A stretch of DNA of 64,000 nucleotides from an uncultured Pelagibacteraceae bacterium (GTDB taxonomy: Bacteria > Pseudomonadota > Alphaproteobacteria > Pelagibacterales > Pelagibacteraceae), in the NCBI GenBank assembly GCA_902568975.1, contig CACFSO010000002.1, positions 52,480-116,479 of the forward strand, written 5' to 3'. The translations under genes and the position numbers were made by a program. Shown piece by piece: positions 31,764 through 41,933 of this stretch. Numbering within the stretch: the stretch's first letter is position 1; each line of letters begins with the position of its first letter. The notes under the pieces are model-generated. The model searched no databases and was not told where the DNA came from. It worked only from the letters and a program-made list of their open reading frames with translations.

Positions 31764-32887
31764 TGAGTGATGAAATAAAAAAAGGATTATTGGGAATTGT
31801 AGTTGATGAAACAACTATTTCCCAAGTTATGCCTGACATAAATTCTCTAACTTATAGGGGCTACGCGGTACAAGATCTTTGTGAAAAATGTAATTTCGAA
31901 GAAGTTGCATACTTGGTTTTGAATGGAGATCTCCCAAAAAAAAATCAGCTTAAAAAGTTCAAAAAACAATTAGAAGAAAATAGAAATATAACAGTAAATC
32001 TTAGAGAAATTGTTAAACATATGCCTAAAAAATCACACCCGATGGACGTTGCTAGAACTGTTGTAAGCGTATTAGGTTTAGAGGATAAAGAAACTGACAA
32101 CAATTCACCTCAAGCAAATATGAGAAAAACTATAAGAATATTTGCAAAAACTCCTACTGCAATAGCTGCTTTCTTTAGAGCTAGAAAAGGTAAAAAAATA
32201 ATAACCCCAAAGAAAAAATTATCATTCTCTGAAAATTTTTTCCATATGTGCTTTGGAAAAGTACCCAGTAAAGAAATAGTAAAAGCTTTTGATGTTTCTC
32301 TGATTCTTTACGCTGAACATAGTTTTAATGTTTCAACATTTACAGCACGAACTATTACGAGTAGTTTATCTGATATACATGGAGCAATTACTGGAGCAAT
32401 AGCTAGTTTAAAAGGTCCTTTGCATGGAGGCGCTAATGAAGAAGTTATGCATATGATGAATAAGATAAAAAGTCCAATTAATGCCTATAAATGGATTAAT
32501 AATGCCCTTGATAAAAAAGAAGTAGTAATGGGATTTGGTCACAGAGTTTATAAAAAAGGCGATTCAAGAGTTCCAACAATGGAAAAGTATTTTAAAAAAG
32601 TAGCCGAAATAAATAAAGATAAAAAATTTAAAAAAATCTACGACATTGTTAAAAAAGTAATGATTGATAAAAAAAACATCCATCCTAATGTTGATTATCC
32701 TACTGGTCCCACCTACCATTTAATGGGCTTTGATACAGACTTTTTTACCCCAATTTTCGTTATTTCTAGAATTACTGGATGGGCAGCTCATATTATGGAA
32801 CAGCATGCTGCAAATAAATTAATTAGACCATTATCTAAATATAGTGGCCCAGAACATCGAAAAGTGATGCTTCTAAATCAAAGATAA
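31763..32887 (+). CDS. prpC: 2-methylcitrate synthase/citrate synthase family
   Basis: GLLGIVVDETTISQVMPDINSLTYRGYAVQDLCE...LHGGANEEVM...GFGHRVYKKGDSR. Confidence 0.92.
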   Translation: MSDEIKKGLLGIVVDETTISQVMPDINSLTYRGYAVQDLCEKCNFEEVAYLVLNGDLPKKNQLKKFKKQLEENRNITVNLREIVKHMPKKSHPMDVARTVVSVLGLEDKETDNNSPQANMRKTIRIFAKTPTAIAAFFRARKGKKIITPKKKLSFSENFFHMCFGKVPSKEIVKAFDVSLILYAEHSFNVSTFTARTITSSLSDIHGAITGAIASLKGPLHGGANEEVMHMMNKIKSPINAYKWINNALDKKEVVMGFGHRVYKKGDSRVPTMEKYFKKVAEINKDKKFKKIYDIVKKVMIDKKNIHPNVDYPTGPTYHLMGFDTDFFTPIFVISRITGWAAHIMEQHAANKLIRPLSKYSGPEHRKVMLLNQR

Positions 32888-32894
32888 TTTAATT

Positions 32895-33905
32895 TTAGGA
32901 AAAAGCTTCTGTCCAAGAACCTTGAGTAGATGCTTTAGAATACTCCGTTGCCCTACCTTCAAAAAAGTTCATATGTTCTACAGCATTTAACATTGTATCA
33001 AGCCAAGTAAGAGGATTTTTTTCTATTTCATAAATTGGCTCTAAACCTAATTGTACCAATCTTCTATTTCCAATAAATCTTATATAGTCTTTAACTTCTT
33101 TTGCGGTTAATCCTTCCATCGGACCCATTTCAAAAGCTAAATCTATAAATGCATCTTCATGATGAACAATAGTTCTGCAAGCTTCGTAAAGCTCTTTTTT
33201 AAGTTGTGGTGTCCAAATTTCAGGGTTTTCTTGAATAAATTCTTTAAACAATCTAATCATAGAGTTACAATGCAAAGTTTCATCTCTTACTGACCAAGTA
33301 ACAATCTGTCCCATTCCTTTCATTTTATTAAATCTTGGAAAGTTTAATAGAATTGCGAAGCTTGCAAACAATTGTAGACCTTCTGTAAAAGCACTAAACA
33401 CCGCCATTGTTTTTGCAATATCTGCTTTTGAATTTACATTAAAGGCTTGCATATAATCATATTTATCTTTCATCTCTTTATACTTCATAAAAGCTGAATA
33501 TTCTGATTCAGGCATTCCAATTGTATCAAGCAAATGAGAGTAAGCTGCGATATGAACCGTTTCCATAGAAGCAAATGCTGTCATCATCATTAAAACTTCT
33601 GTTGGTTTAAATACAGTTGTGTAATGCCTTAGATAGCAATTATTAACTTCTACATCGGCCTGAGTAAAAAATCTAAAAATTTGTGTTAGTAAATTTTTTT
33701 CAGCTTGAGATAAATTTTTCTGCCAATCTCTAACGTCATCACCTAAAGGAACTTCTTCGGGTAACCAATGAATTCTTTGTTGTGTTAACCAGGCATCATA
33801 ACACCACGGATATCTAAAAGGTTTATAAACAGGATTTTCAACCAAAAGACCTTTTTTATTTGGAGAAATAATTTCTGTTTTTTTATTTTTTACTACTATT
33901 GACAT
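32895..33905 (-). CDS. nrdB: Ribonucleotide-diphosphate reductase subunit beta
   Basis: Ferritin-like R2 motifs; FRYPWCYDAWLTQQRIHWLPEEV...; track ORF starts at 33914, MSIVV start at 33905 preferred. Confidence 0.93.
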   Translation of the reverse strand: MSIVVKNKKTEIISPNKKGLLVENPVYKPFRYPWCYDAWLTQQRIHWLPEEVPLGDDVRDWQKNLSQAEKNLLTQIFRFFTQADVEVNNCYLRHYTTVFKPTEVLMMMTAFASMETVHIAAYSHLLDTIGMPESEYSAFMKYKEMKDKYDYMQAFNVNSKADIAKTMAVFSAFTEGLQLFASFAILLNFPRFNKMKGMGQIVTWSVRDETLHCNSMIRLFKEFIQENPEIWTPQLKKELYEACRTIVHHEDAFIDLAFEMGPMEGLTAKEVKDYIRFIGNRRLVQLGLEPIYEIEKNPLTWLDTMLNAVEHMNFFEGRATEYSKASTQGSWTEAFS

Positions 33906-35833
33906 GATAAACACTCTTCGTAATCAGTTTCTTCACTTTGTTGTTGTTTAGATTTGTAAACATTAGCAGTAACATCTGTTAATTTTGCATCATTAACATT
34001 TTCCGCTCTTTGGATAGATTTGGATCTACAATAGTAAAGGCTTTTAAGTCCCTTTTTCCAAGCTTGAAAATGAATTTGATGCAAGTCCCTTTTATGAATA
34101 TCTGCAGGTATAAATATATTAACAGATTGAGCTTGTGATATATGTGGTGTTCTGTCTGCTCCTAGTTCAACAATCCATTTCTGATCTAATTCAAAAGCTG
34201 TTTTAAAAACATCTTTTTCTTCTTTCTTTAAAAAATCCAAATGAGAAACTGAACCTTGGTTAGTTGTTATGCTAGACCAAATTTCATCATCATTTTTTCC
34301 ATATTTATCAAGTATCTTTGTTAAATATTTATTTCTAACATTGAACGATCCTGAAAGAGTTTTATGGGTATAACTATTAGCAGCAATTGGTTCAATTCCT
34401 GGCGATGTTCCTCCACATATTATAGAAATTGATGCTGTTGGAGCTATAGCTGTTTTATTTGAAAATCTTTCGTTAATACCATAATCGGCTGCATCTGGAC
34501 AAGGTCCTCTTTCTTCTGCTAAATCCATAGATGCTTTATCAACTTGTTTTTGAATATGTTCAAATATTTTTTTATTCCATACTTTGCTCATAACAGATTC
34601 AAATGGTATCATTTTTTGTTGAAAGTACGAGTGAAGTCCCATAACTCCTAAACCAACACTTCTTTCTCTTAAAGCAGAATAAGTGGCATCACTAAAAGAT
34701 TCGGGAGCTTTTTCAATAAAATCAGTTAAGACATTATCTAAAAATCTCATAACATCAGAAATAAAATTTTCATCATCTTTCCACTCGTCATACTTTTCAA
34801 GATTTAATGATGATAAACAACAAACGGCAGTTCTATCATTTCCTTCTTTATCAACACCAGTGGGTAAAGTAATTTCACTACACAAATTAGATGTTTTAAC
34901 AGTAAGTCCAGCTAGTTTATGATGTTGTGGTATCATTCTATTAACTGTATCTATAAATATTATATACGGTTCCCCAGTCTCTATTCTTGCTGTTAGTAAT
35001 CTAATCCATAAGTTTCTTGCAGACACAGCTGATTGTATAGAGCCATCTTTAGGACTTTTTAATGCCCATTGTTCATCTAATTCAACAGCTCTCATAAAAG
35101 CATCTGTAACTAGAACTCCATGGTGTAGATTTAATGATTTTCTATTTGGATCTCCACCAGTAGGCCTTCTCATTTCTATAAATTCTTCTATTTCAGGATG
35201 ATCTATAGGTAAATAACAAGCAGCAGAACCTCTTCTTAGTGAGCCCTGGCTTATAGCCATAGTTAAAGAATCCATAACTTTTATAAAAGGAATAATTCCT
35301 GAAGTCTTTCCCACTCTTCCAATTTTTTCTCCAATTGATCTTAAATTTCCCCAATAACTTCCGATACCTCCTCCTTTTGCCGCAAGCCAAACATTTTCAC
35401 TCCATAGATCTAATATTCCATTTAAACTATCACCTGCTTCATTTAGAAAACAAGAAATAGGTAATCCTCTCTTAGTTCCTCCATTTGACAAAACTGGTGT
35501 TGCAGGCATAAACCAAAGATTGCTAATATAATTGTAAAGTCTTTGTGCATGTAAGTTATCATCTGCATAATGACTAGCAACTCTCGCAAAAAGATCTTGG
35601 AATGACTCGTTTGCACCCAAATATCTATCACTTAAAGTTGCTTTTCCAAACTCAGTAAGATTTATATCTTTTGATCTATCAATTTTAATTGTTATTCCTT
35701 TTGAATTTTGAAACAATTCGGTTTCATTATTTAAAGAAAACAAATCAATTCTTTTTTCCTTATTTTGAGCCTTTGTAATAGGTGAAAATTCTGAGACAGC
35801 TTTCTTGATCGCTTGTGACAATAATTTATTCAT
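33896..35833 (-). CDS. nrdA: Ribonucleoside-diphosphate reductase subunit alpha
   Basis: ATPVLSNGGTKRGLPISCFLN...AAKGGGIGSYWGNLRS...; C-terminal CLSCQ redox tail. Confidence 0.94.
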   Translation of the reverse strand: MNKLLSQAIKKAVSEFSPITKAQNKEKRIDLFSLNNETELFQNSKGITIKIDRSKDINLTEFGKATLSDRYLGANESFQDLFARVASHYADDNLHAQRLYNYISNLWFMPATPVLSNGGTKRGLPISCFLNEAGDSLNGILDLWSENVWLAAKGGGIGSYWGNLRSIGEKIGRVGKTSGIIPFIKVMDSLTMAISQGSLRRGSAACYLPIDHPEIEEFIEMRRPTGGDPNRKSLNLHHGVLVTDAFMRAVELDEQWALKSPKDGSIQSAVSARNLWIRLLTARIETGEPYIIFIDTVNRMIPQHHKLAGLTVKTSNLCSEITLPTGVDKEGNDRTAVCCLSSLNLEKYDEWKDDENFISDVMRFLDNVLTDFIEKAPESFSDATYSALRERSVGLGVMGLHSYFQQKMIPFESVMSKVWNKKIFEHIQKQVDKASMDLAEERGPCPDAADYGINERFSNKTAIAPTASISIICGGTSPGIEPIAANSYTHKTLSGSFNVRNKYLTKILDKYGKNDDEIWSSITTNQGSVSHLDFLKKEEKDVFKTAFELDQKWIVELGADRTPHISQAQSVNIFIPADIHKRDLHQIHFQAWKKGLKSLYYCRSKSIQRAENVNDAKLTDVTANVYKSKQQQSEETDYEECLSCQ

Positions 35834-35977
35834 TTAACTCCCTAAACTTTTGTAAGACAACTAGATGTTGTGTGTAGATTTTCTTAATATACAATATAAA
35901 TAAGAAATCAATAGAACATTTATAGAACTTTGAAAAAATTATCAATAAAAAAATAAAAAAAATGTACATATATTCAC

Positions 35978-37423
35978 ATGGATAGTTCAATAAAAATTGA
36001 CCCTTTGGGGTTTAGAGAATACGACGCCCGATGGTTGTATCCAAAAAACATAAACAATCAAGGTATAAAGAATGTTGGTAGAGGATTTGGCACTCAAATA
36101 ATAAAAAAAAATAAAAATCCGAGAGTCACAGTTGGTCACGACTATAGATCTTATAGTGAGGAGGTAAAAAAAAATTTTATAAAAGGGCTTATATCAACAG
36201 GATGTAATGTAGAAGACATAGGTCTATGCTTATCACCAACCATTTACTTTTCACAATTTGATTTAAATACAGATGCTGTAGCGATGATAACAGCAAGTCA
36301 CAATGAAAATGGATGGACTGGCATAAAGATGGGAATTGAAAAAGGTCTAACACATTGCTTTGAAGAAATGAAAGAGCTTAAAGAGATAGTATTAAATAAA
36401 AAATTTACAGAAGGAGAAGGAAGTTATAAAAAAATAAAAAATTACAACATTAAATATATAAATCACTTATCAAAAAATAAAATAAATAAAAAAATTAAAG
36501 CTGTTGTTGCATGTGGAAATGGAACGGCAGGTATTTTTGCACCCACTATATTAAAAAACATAGGATGTGAAGTTATTGAGTTAGATTGTAATTTAGATTT
36601 CAACTTTCCAAAATATAATCCCAATCCTGAAGATATGAAGATGTTAAATGAAATCAGTAAGGTTGTTAAAAATAATAATGCAGATATTGGATTTGGTTTT
36701 GATGGGGATGGAGACAGAGTTGGTATAATTGATAACAATGGTAATGAAATATTTGCTGATAAAATAGGATTATTGATTGCAAGAAATATTTCATATCAAA
36801 ATAAAAATTCAAAGTTTATTGTTGATATCAAATCAACTGGATTATTTACAAATGATAAAATTTTAAAAAAAAATAATTGTGAAACAATATACTGGAAAAC
36901 GGGTCACTCATATATAAAAAGGAAAGTTAAAGAAGAAAATGCTATAGCTGGATTTGAAAAAAGTGGACATTTTTTTTTCAACGAACCACTTGGATATGGA
37001 TATGATGACGGAATTAATTCTGCTATTCAGATATGTTATTTATTAGATAATGAAAATATAAAAATTAGTGATTTAATAAACAATTTACCTAAAACTTTTC
37101 AAAGTCCTACTATGGCACCTTTTTGTAACGATAATGAAAAATATTTGGTAATTGATGAATTAAAATTAAAGATAAACAATTTAAAAAAAAATAATACAAG
37201 GATTGATGGATTGTTAATTAAGGATATATTAACTGTGAATGGAATCAGATTTAGCTTAGAAGATGATTCTTGGGGATTAATAAGGGCATCATCCAACAAA
37301 CCTTCTCTAGTAGTAGTCACTGAGAGTCCTACCTCAGATAATAGAAAAAAAGAGATTTTTTATTTTATAGATATGTTATTAAAAGAAACTGGTAAAGTTG
37401 GAAAATATGATCAAAAAATATAA
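35978..37423 (+). CDS. Phosphomannomutase/phosphoglucomutase
   Basis: FREYDARWLYP, ITASHNENGWTGIKMG, FGFDGDGDRVGIID, alpha-D-phosphohexomutase motifs. Confidence 0.92.
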   Translation: MDSSIKIDPLGFREYDARWLYPKNINNQGIKNVGRGFGTQIIKKNKNPRVTVGHDYRSYSEEVKKNFIKGLISTGCNVEDIGLCLSPTIYFSQFDLNTDAVAMITASHNENGWTGIKMGIEKGLTHCFEEMKELKEIVLNKKFTEGEGSYKKIKNYNIKYINHLSKNKINKKIKAVVACGNGTAGIFAPTILKNIGCEVIELDCNLDFNFPKYNPNPEDMKMLNEISKVVKNNNADIGFGFDGDGDRVGIIDNNGNEIFADKIGLLIARNISYQNKNSKFIVDIKSTGLFTNDKILKKNNCETIYWKTGHSYIKRKVKEENAIAGFEKSGHFFFNEPLGYGYDDGINSAIQICYLLDNENIKISDLINNLPKTFQSPTMAPFCNDNEKYLVIDELKLKINNLKKNNTRIDGLLIKDILTVNGIRFSLEDDSWGLIRASSNKPSLVVVTESPTSDNRKKEIFYFIDMLLKETGKVGKYDQKI

Positions 37424-38254
37424 TTAAAAACTTAAATATCTATATAAAAATATAGTTCCAACAATATATAAAAAAATACCAAACATATTCTGTACTTTTG
37501 ACTTATTAATCTTATGTACTGTATTTGCTCCTATCCTTGCCATAAACATAGTTATAGGAATAAATATTAAGAAAGCAGGTATATTTATAAAACCTAGACT
37601 CATAGGTAAGTTGGCTTTTAAAAGAGATCCGGAAGTTAAGAAACCTATAGCTCCAAAACAAGCAATTATAAAACCTATAGCTGCAGCACTTCCAATTGCT
37701 TTATTTATTGGATAACCAAAATACCTTAAAACTGGTACATTCATAACTGCTCCACCTATACCCATGGGGGCAGAAATAAAACCTGAAATAAAACCAAAAA
37801 TAACTCTAGGTAATAATTTGAAATTTGATTTTAATTTTTTTTCTCTATTTGTATTTAGAAGATAGCTTCCAAGAAAATAAACAATTATAGTAAAAAAAAG
37901 CAAAAGCGATTTTGTATCTAATAGAGAGGCAAAAATAGTTCCAAATAAGACTCCTATAATAACAAAAATTCCATAATTTTTGATTATTTTTATATCTACT
38001 GAATCATGTTTGTTATGAGTTAAAACTGAAGATATGGCAGTAGGAATAATAATTGAAAAAGAAGTTCCAACAGATAGATGCATTAAATAAGCTCTATCTA
38101 TATTAACACTTTCAAAAATAAAAAATAGAAATGGAACAGTTATAAGTCCTCCACCAATACCAAATAATCCAGCAAAGAATCCCACAGGAAAAGCTGTGAT
38201 TATCATTAATAAAATGTAATAAAGAAAATCGTTTGTTAAAACTGTATTAATCAA
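37424..38254 (-). CDS. TauE/SafE (TSUP) family sulfite/anion permease
   Basis: GFFAGLFGIGGGLITVPFLFFIF...SGFISAPMGIGGAVMNVPVLRYFGYPINKAIGSAAAIGF. Confidence 0.87.
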   Translation of the reverse strand: MINTVLTNDFLYYILLMIITAFPVGFFAGLFGIGGGLITVPFLFFIFESVNIDRAYLMHLSVGTSFSIIIPTAISSVLTHNKHDSVDIKIIKNYGIFVIIGVLFGTIFASLLDTKSLLLFFTIIVYFLGSYLLNTNREKKLKSNFKLLPRVIFGFISGFISAPMGIGGAVMNVPVLRYFGYPINKAIGSAAAIGFIIACFGAIGFLTSGSLLKANLPMSLGFINIPAFLIFIPITMFMARIGANTVHKINKSKVQNMFGIFLYIVGTIFLYRYLSF

Positions 38255-38255
38255 T

Positions 38256-39239
38256 TTAACCTACTGAATGTGCTTGAGGAGCAAATTTTACTTTATCCAT
38301 GATATGATCAATTTTTTGGACATCGGCATTTCTCACGCACATATTTTCACTTAAATATCTTTTCCAAAAACTTGAACCGGTTTGTCCATGAAACAAACCT
38401 AAGGTGTGTCTCATTATTTGGTTCATTCTGGTGCCTTTCTTAATTTCTTTTTTTAAATAAATAACCAATTCTTTAATTACTTCCTCTCTAGATGGAACAT
38501 TTGTATTATTAAAAATATTATTTTCTATATCAGCTAACATATATGGAGAATGATAAATGGATCTTCCAATCATAACACCATCCACTTTGTTTAAATGATT
38601 TTTGATTTCATCTATTGTGGTAATTCCGCCATTAATAATAATTTCTAGATCTTTAAATTCTTCTTTTAATTTATATACCATTCCATATTTTAATGGAGGA
38701 ATATTTAAGTTTTGTTTAGGTGTAAATTTACCAAGCATAGCTTTTCTAGCATGAATAATAAAAGTTTTTACACCTGTAGTTTTAAAAAGACTAATTAAGT
38801 TTGATAAGTTATCATAGTCTTCAATATCATCGTATCCAATTCTAGTTTTAACAGTCACAGGTATTTTTGTTTTCGATTGCATCTCAGATAAACATTCGGC
38901 AACAAGTTTTGGTTCTTTTAATAAACATGCACCAAATCTATTTTTTTGAACTTTTTTACTTGGACAACCTAAATTTAAATTTATTTCATCATATCCAAAT
39001 TCTTCACCTAATTTGGAAGCATTTGATAGTAATTTTGGAGAAGATCCACCTATTTGAAGCGCCACTGGTTTTTCTTTTACATTAAACGATAATAATTTTT
39101 TTTTATCTCCTCTATCAATGGCTTCAGAAACAATCATTTCTGTGTATAAAAGTACATTTTTACTTATTAATCTTAAAAAGTATCTTTCGTGTTTATCAGT
39201 ACAATCCATCATAGGAGCAACTGAAATTTTTCTGTTCAT
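38256..39239 (-). CDS. dusA: tRNA-dihydrouridine synthase A
   Basis: SVAPMMDCTDKHERYFLRLISKNVLLYTEMI...LNLGCPSKKVQKNRFGACLL. Confidence 0.94.
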   Translation of the reverse strand: MNRKISVAPMMDCTDKHERYFLRLISKNVLLYTEMIVSEAIDRGDKKKLLSFNVKEKPVALQIGGSSPKLLSNASKLGEEFGYDEINLNLGCPSKKVQKNRFGACLLKEPKLVAECLSEMQSKTKIPVTVKTRIGYDDIEDYDNLSNLISLFKTTGVKTFIIHARKAMLGKFTPKQNLNIPPLKYGMVYKLKEEFKDLEIIINGGITTIDEIKNHLNKVDGVMIGRSIYHSPYMLADIENNIFNNTNVPSREEVIKELVIYLKKEIKKGTRMNQIMRHTLGLFHGQTGSSFWKRYLSENMCVRNADVQKIDHIMDKVKFAPQAHSVG

Positions 39240-39277
39240 TACTTAACTATTATATTATTTTTTTATTTATTTGAAGC

Positions 39278-39799
39278 TTACGAATCTTCTTTTTGAGTTT
39301 CGCTTGATTCTTCTTCTTTTAAATCTTCAATTGAAACATTTTCATTTTCTTCTAAATCGGTATTTTCAGTGTTAATCTCGGATGATAATGGATCTTTTAT
39401 TTCATTTTCCAATTCGACCAAATCTTCTTTTGTTATTTGTATTTTTTCAGGTATTTTTCTTGCTCTTTTTGAAGGTAATATAGGAACTCCACTTTTCGAA
39501 GTTTCTCCTTTGTATAAATTTTCAAAATCGTCACCAATAGACTCGTCGTCTTCAATTGTGTCATCTACCTGCTCTACATGTTTTCTAAGTTTGTAGACTG
39601 CACTTTCAGTTAAATCAGAAACTTTAACTTTTTCATCAGCAATTTCTCTTAATGCTATAACTGTATTTTTATCATTGTCTCTATCTACTGAGGGTTCTAA
39701 ACCTGAATTAAGCTGTGCAGCTCTTTCTTTTGCAACTAAAACTAACTCGTAAGGACTATCAACCTTGTCTATACAATCTTCAACTGTAACTCTTGCCAT
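39278..39799 (-). CDS. rpoZ: RNA polymerase omega subunit with extended acidic C-terminus
   Basis: [58 protein letters not shown]. Confidence 0.92.
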   Translation of the reverse strand: MARVTVEDCIDKVDSPYELVLVAKERAAQLNSGLEPSVDRDNDKNTVIALREIADEKVKVSDLTESAVYKLRKHVEQVDDTIEDDESIGDDFENLYKGETSKSGVPILPSKRARKIPEKIQITKEDLVELENEIKDPLSSEINTENTDLEENENVSIEDLKEEESSETQKEDS

Positions 39800-39840
39800 G
39801 GCTGCTGTTTATACTTTCTTTAATTAAAATCAAGACTTTT

Positions 39841-41049
39841 TTATAATTTTATCGGGTTTAATTTATTTCTAATAATAAAAAGCGAAATAATACTTAAAGA
39901 AATATATACACTTGAAACTATAGCAATTGCTTCAATGCTAAAACCATTGTCTATTAAAATGCCGAATAAAGCAGTACCAAAAGCAGTTCCAAATACCATT
40001 AAAGCATGTGTTAACGCCTTTATTGATCCTATAAATTTTACTCCATATATTTCAGCCCAAGTTGATGATCCCAGTACATTTGCAAATCCATTTGAAATTC
40101 CAATTAAACCTAAAAAAACAAATGAAAAAATAGCACTATCAAAAAAAATAATTACAAGTGCGGCAAGTAACAACGGGATATTCATATATATTAATAATTT
40201 TCTACTTGTAAATTTATCAATCAAAAACCCAGAAGCAAACAATGTTAAAACTGAAAGTATGGAATAAGACATAAAAGATTGAGCTATTACATATGGTCCC
40301 CAATTTTTTGATGAAAGTATAAAAGATTGAAAAACAAAAACTCCTGTAGCTATCCATGGCATTGCTAGCATATTTGCAGTAATTATATAAAATCTATAAT
40401 CTTTAAGAACTTCTATTCTTTTCCAATTCTTTATATTATCGTCTTTTAAATTATATTTATCATTTAATTCTCTAGATTCTAATTTTAAATCTTTTATTAA
40501 TAAAAAAGAAATTATCGGAAGAAATATTATAATTACAATTGAAATTGATAACCAAATATTCTGCCAGATTGTTAAAGATAACAAATAAATAATCAGTACA
40601 GGCATAACAAATTCAGCAGTTGATAAGCCTAACCAACTTATGCTTAAAGCCTTTCCCCTAGATTGTAAAAAATATCTTGAAATCGTTGTACTTGATGTAT
40701 GAGTCATTAAACCTTGACCAGAAAGTCTCATTAAAAAGATTCCAATGAATAAAATTACTACAGTTGAAACTTTTGAAAATAAAAATGAAGATAAAGCAAA
40801 CAATACACTTACAAATAATGCAAATTTAAAAGCATTAACATCATCTATTTTTTTACCTATCCAAATTAAAATTAAGCTACTTAATAATGTTGCTGATGCA
40901 TATATTGAGCCAAATTGTCCATGACTAATTTGTAGCTCTCCTCTTATACTAGAGTTAAAAAGTCCTAAAAAAAAACTCTGTCCAAAGCTAGAAAAAAATG
41001 TAAATATAAAACCAAATAAAATTATTTTTAAACTTAAACTTTTAAACAT
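39841..41049 (-). CDS. MFS transporter
   Basis: About 12 predicted TM segments; SFGQSFFLGLFNSSIRGELQISHGQFGSIYASATLLSS. Confidence 0.85.
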   Translation of the reverse strand: MFKSLSLKIILFGFIFTFFSSFGQSFFLGLFNSSIRGELQISHGQFGSIYASATLLSSLILIWIGKKIDDVNAFKFALFVSVLFALSSFLFSKVSTVVILFIGIFLMRLSGQGLMTHTSSTTISRYFLQSRGKALSISWLGLSTAEFVMPVLIIYLLSLTIWQNIWLSISIVIIIFLPIISFLLIKDLKLESRELNDKYNLKDDNIKNWKRIEVLKDYRFYIITANMLAMPWIATGVFVFQSFILSSKNWGPYVIAQSFMSYSILSVLTLFASGFLIDKFTSRKLLIYMNIPLLLAALVIIFFDSAIFSFVFLGLIGISNGFANVLGSSTWAEIYGVKFIGSIKALTHALMVFGTAFGTALFGILIDNGFSIEAIAIVSSVYISLSIISLFIIRNKLNPIKL

Positions 41050-41057
41050 TTTTTAAT

Positions 41058-41927
41058 ATGAGTTGTAATGTTGCGTTCATAGGTCTTGGTGTAATGGGGT
41101 ATCCAATGGCTGGTTATATATCAAAAGCAGGACATAATGTAACTGTTTTTAATAGAACTGTATCTAAAGCAGAAAAATGGATTTCAGAATATAAAGGTTC
41201 TAAAGCTGATACTCCCGCAAAAGCTACCGAAGGCGCGGACTATATATTTACATGTGTTGGAAATGATAATGATCTTAGAGAAGTAACTTTTGGAGATAAT
41301 GGAATTTTTAAAACTATTAAAAAAGGGGCAGTTTATATTGATAACACCACTGCTTCGGCAACAATTGCTAGAGAGATATATGATTATGCTAAAAAAAATG
41401 GTTTTGGATTTTTAGATGCACCTGTATCAGGTGGTCAAGCTGGAGCTGAGAATGGTGCTCTAACAGTAATGATAGGTGGTGATCAAAAAGATTTTGATAA
41501 AGCTAAAGATAAAATAGATTGTTACAGCAAAAAAATGAAGCTTCTTGGCAAATCTGGATCAGGTCAATTAGCTAAAATGGTTAATCAAATATGTATTGGA
41601 GGACTTGTTCAAGCTCTATCTGAGGCTATTAATTTTGGAATGAATGCAGGTCTTAAAATGGAAGATGTAATTGAAGTTATATCAAAAGGTGCTGCTCAAT
41701 CTTGGCAAATGGAAAATAGATACAAAACAATGATTGATGATAAATTTGAATTTGGTTTTGCTGTAGATTGGATGAGAAAAGATTTAAAAATTGCACTTGA
41801 AGAAGCTAAAAAAAACAATTCTCCTCTACCTATAACCGAAGTAATAGATAAATACTATGCCGAGGTTCAAGATATGGGTGGAAATAGATGGGATACTTCA
41901 AGTTTAATTAGGAGATTTAGAAAGTAA
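41058..41927 (+). CDS. NAD(P)-dependent beta-hydroxyacid dehydrogenase (3-hydroxyisobutyrate dehydrogenase family)
   Basis: VAFIGLGVMGYPMAGYISKAGH; FLDAPVSGGQAGAENGALTVMIGG. Confidence 0.9.
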   Translation: MSCNVAFIGLGVMGYPMAGYISKAGHNVTVFNRTVSKAEKWISEYKGSKADTPAKATEGADYIFTCVGNDNDLREVTFGDNGIFKTIKKGAVYIDNTTASATIAREIYDYAKKNGFGFLDAPVSGGQAGAENGALTVMIGGDQKDFDKAKDKIDCYSKKMKLLGKSGSGQLAKMVNQICIGGLVQALSEAINFGMNAGLKMEDVIEVISKGAAQSWQMENRYKTMIDDKFEFGFAVDWMRKDLKIALEEAKKNNSPLPITEVIDKYYAEVQDMGGNRWDTSSLIRRFRK

Positions 41928-41933
41928 TTTCGT

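Noticed and set aside
39935-40267. 110-aa plus-strand ORF
   Set aside because: Antisense to MFS transporter; no domain.
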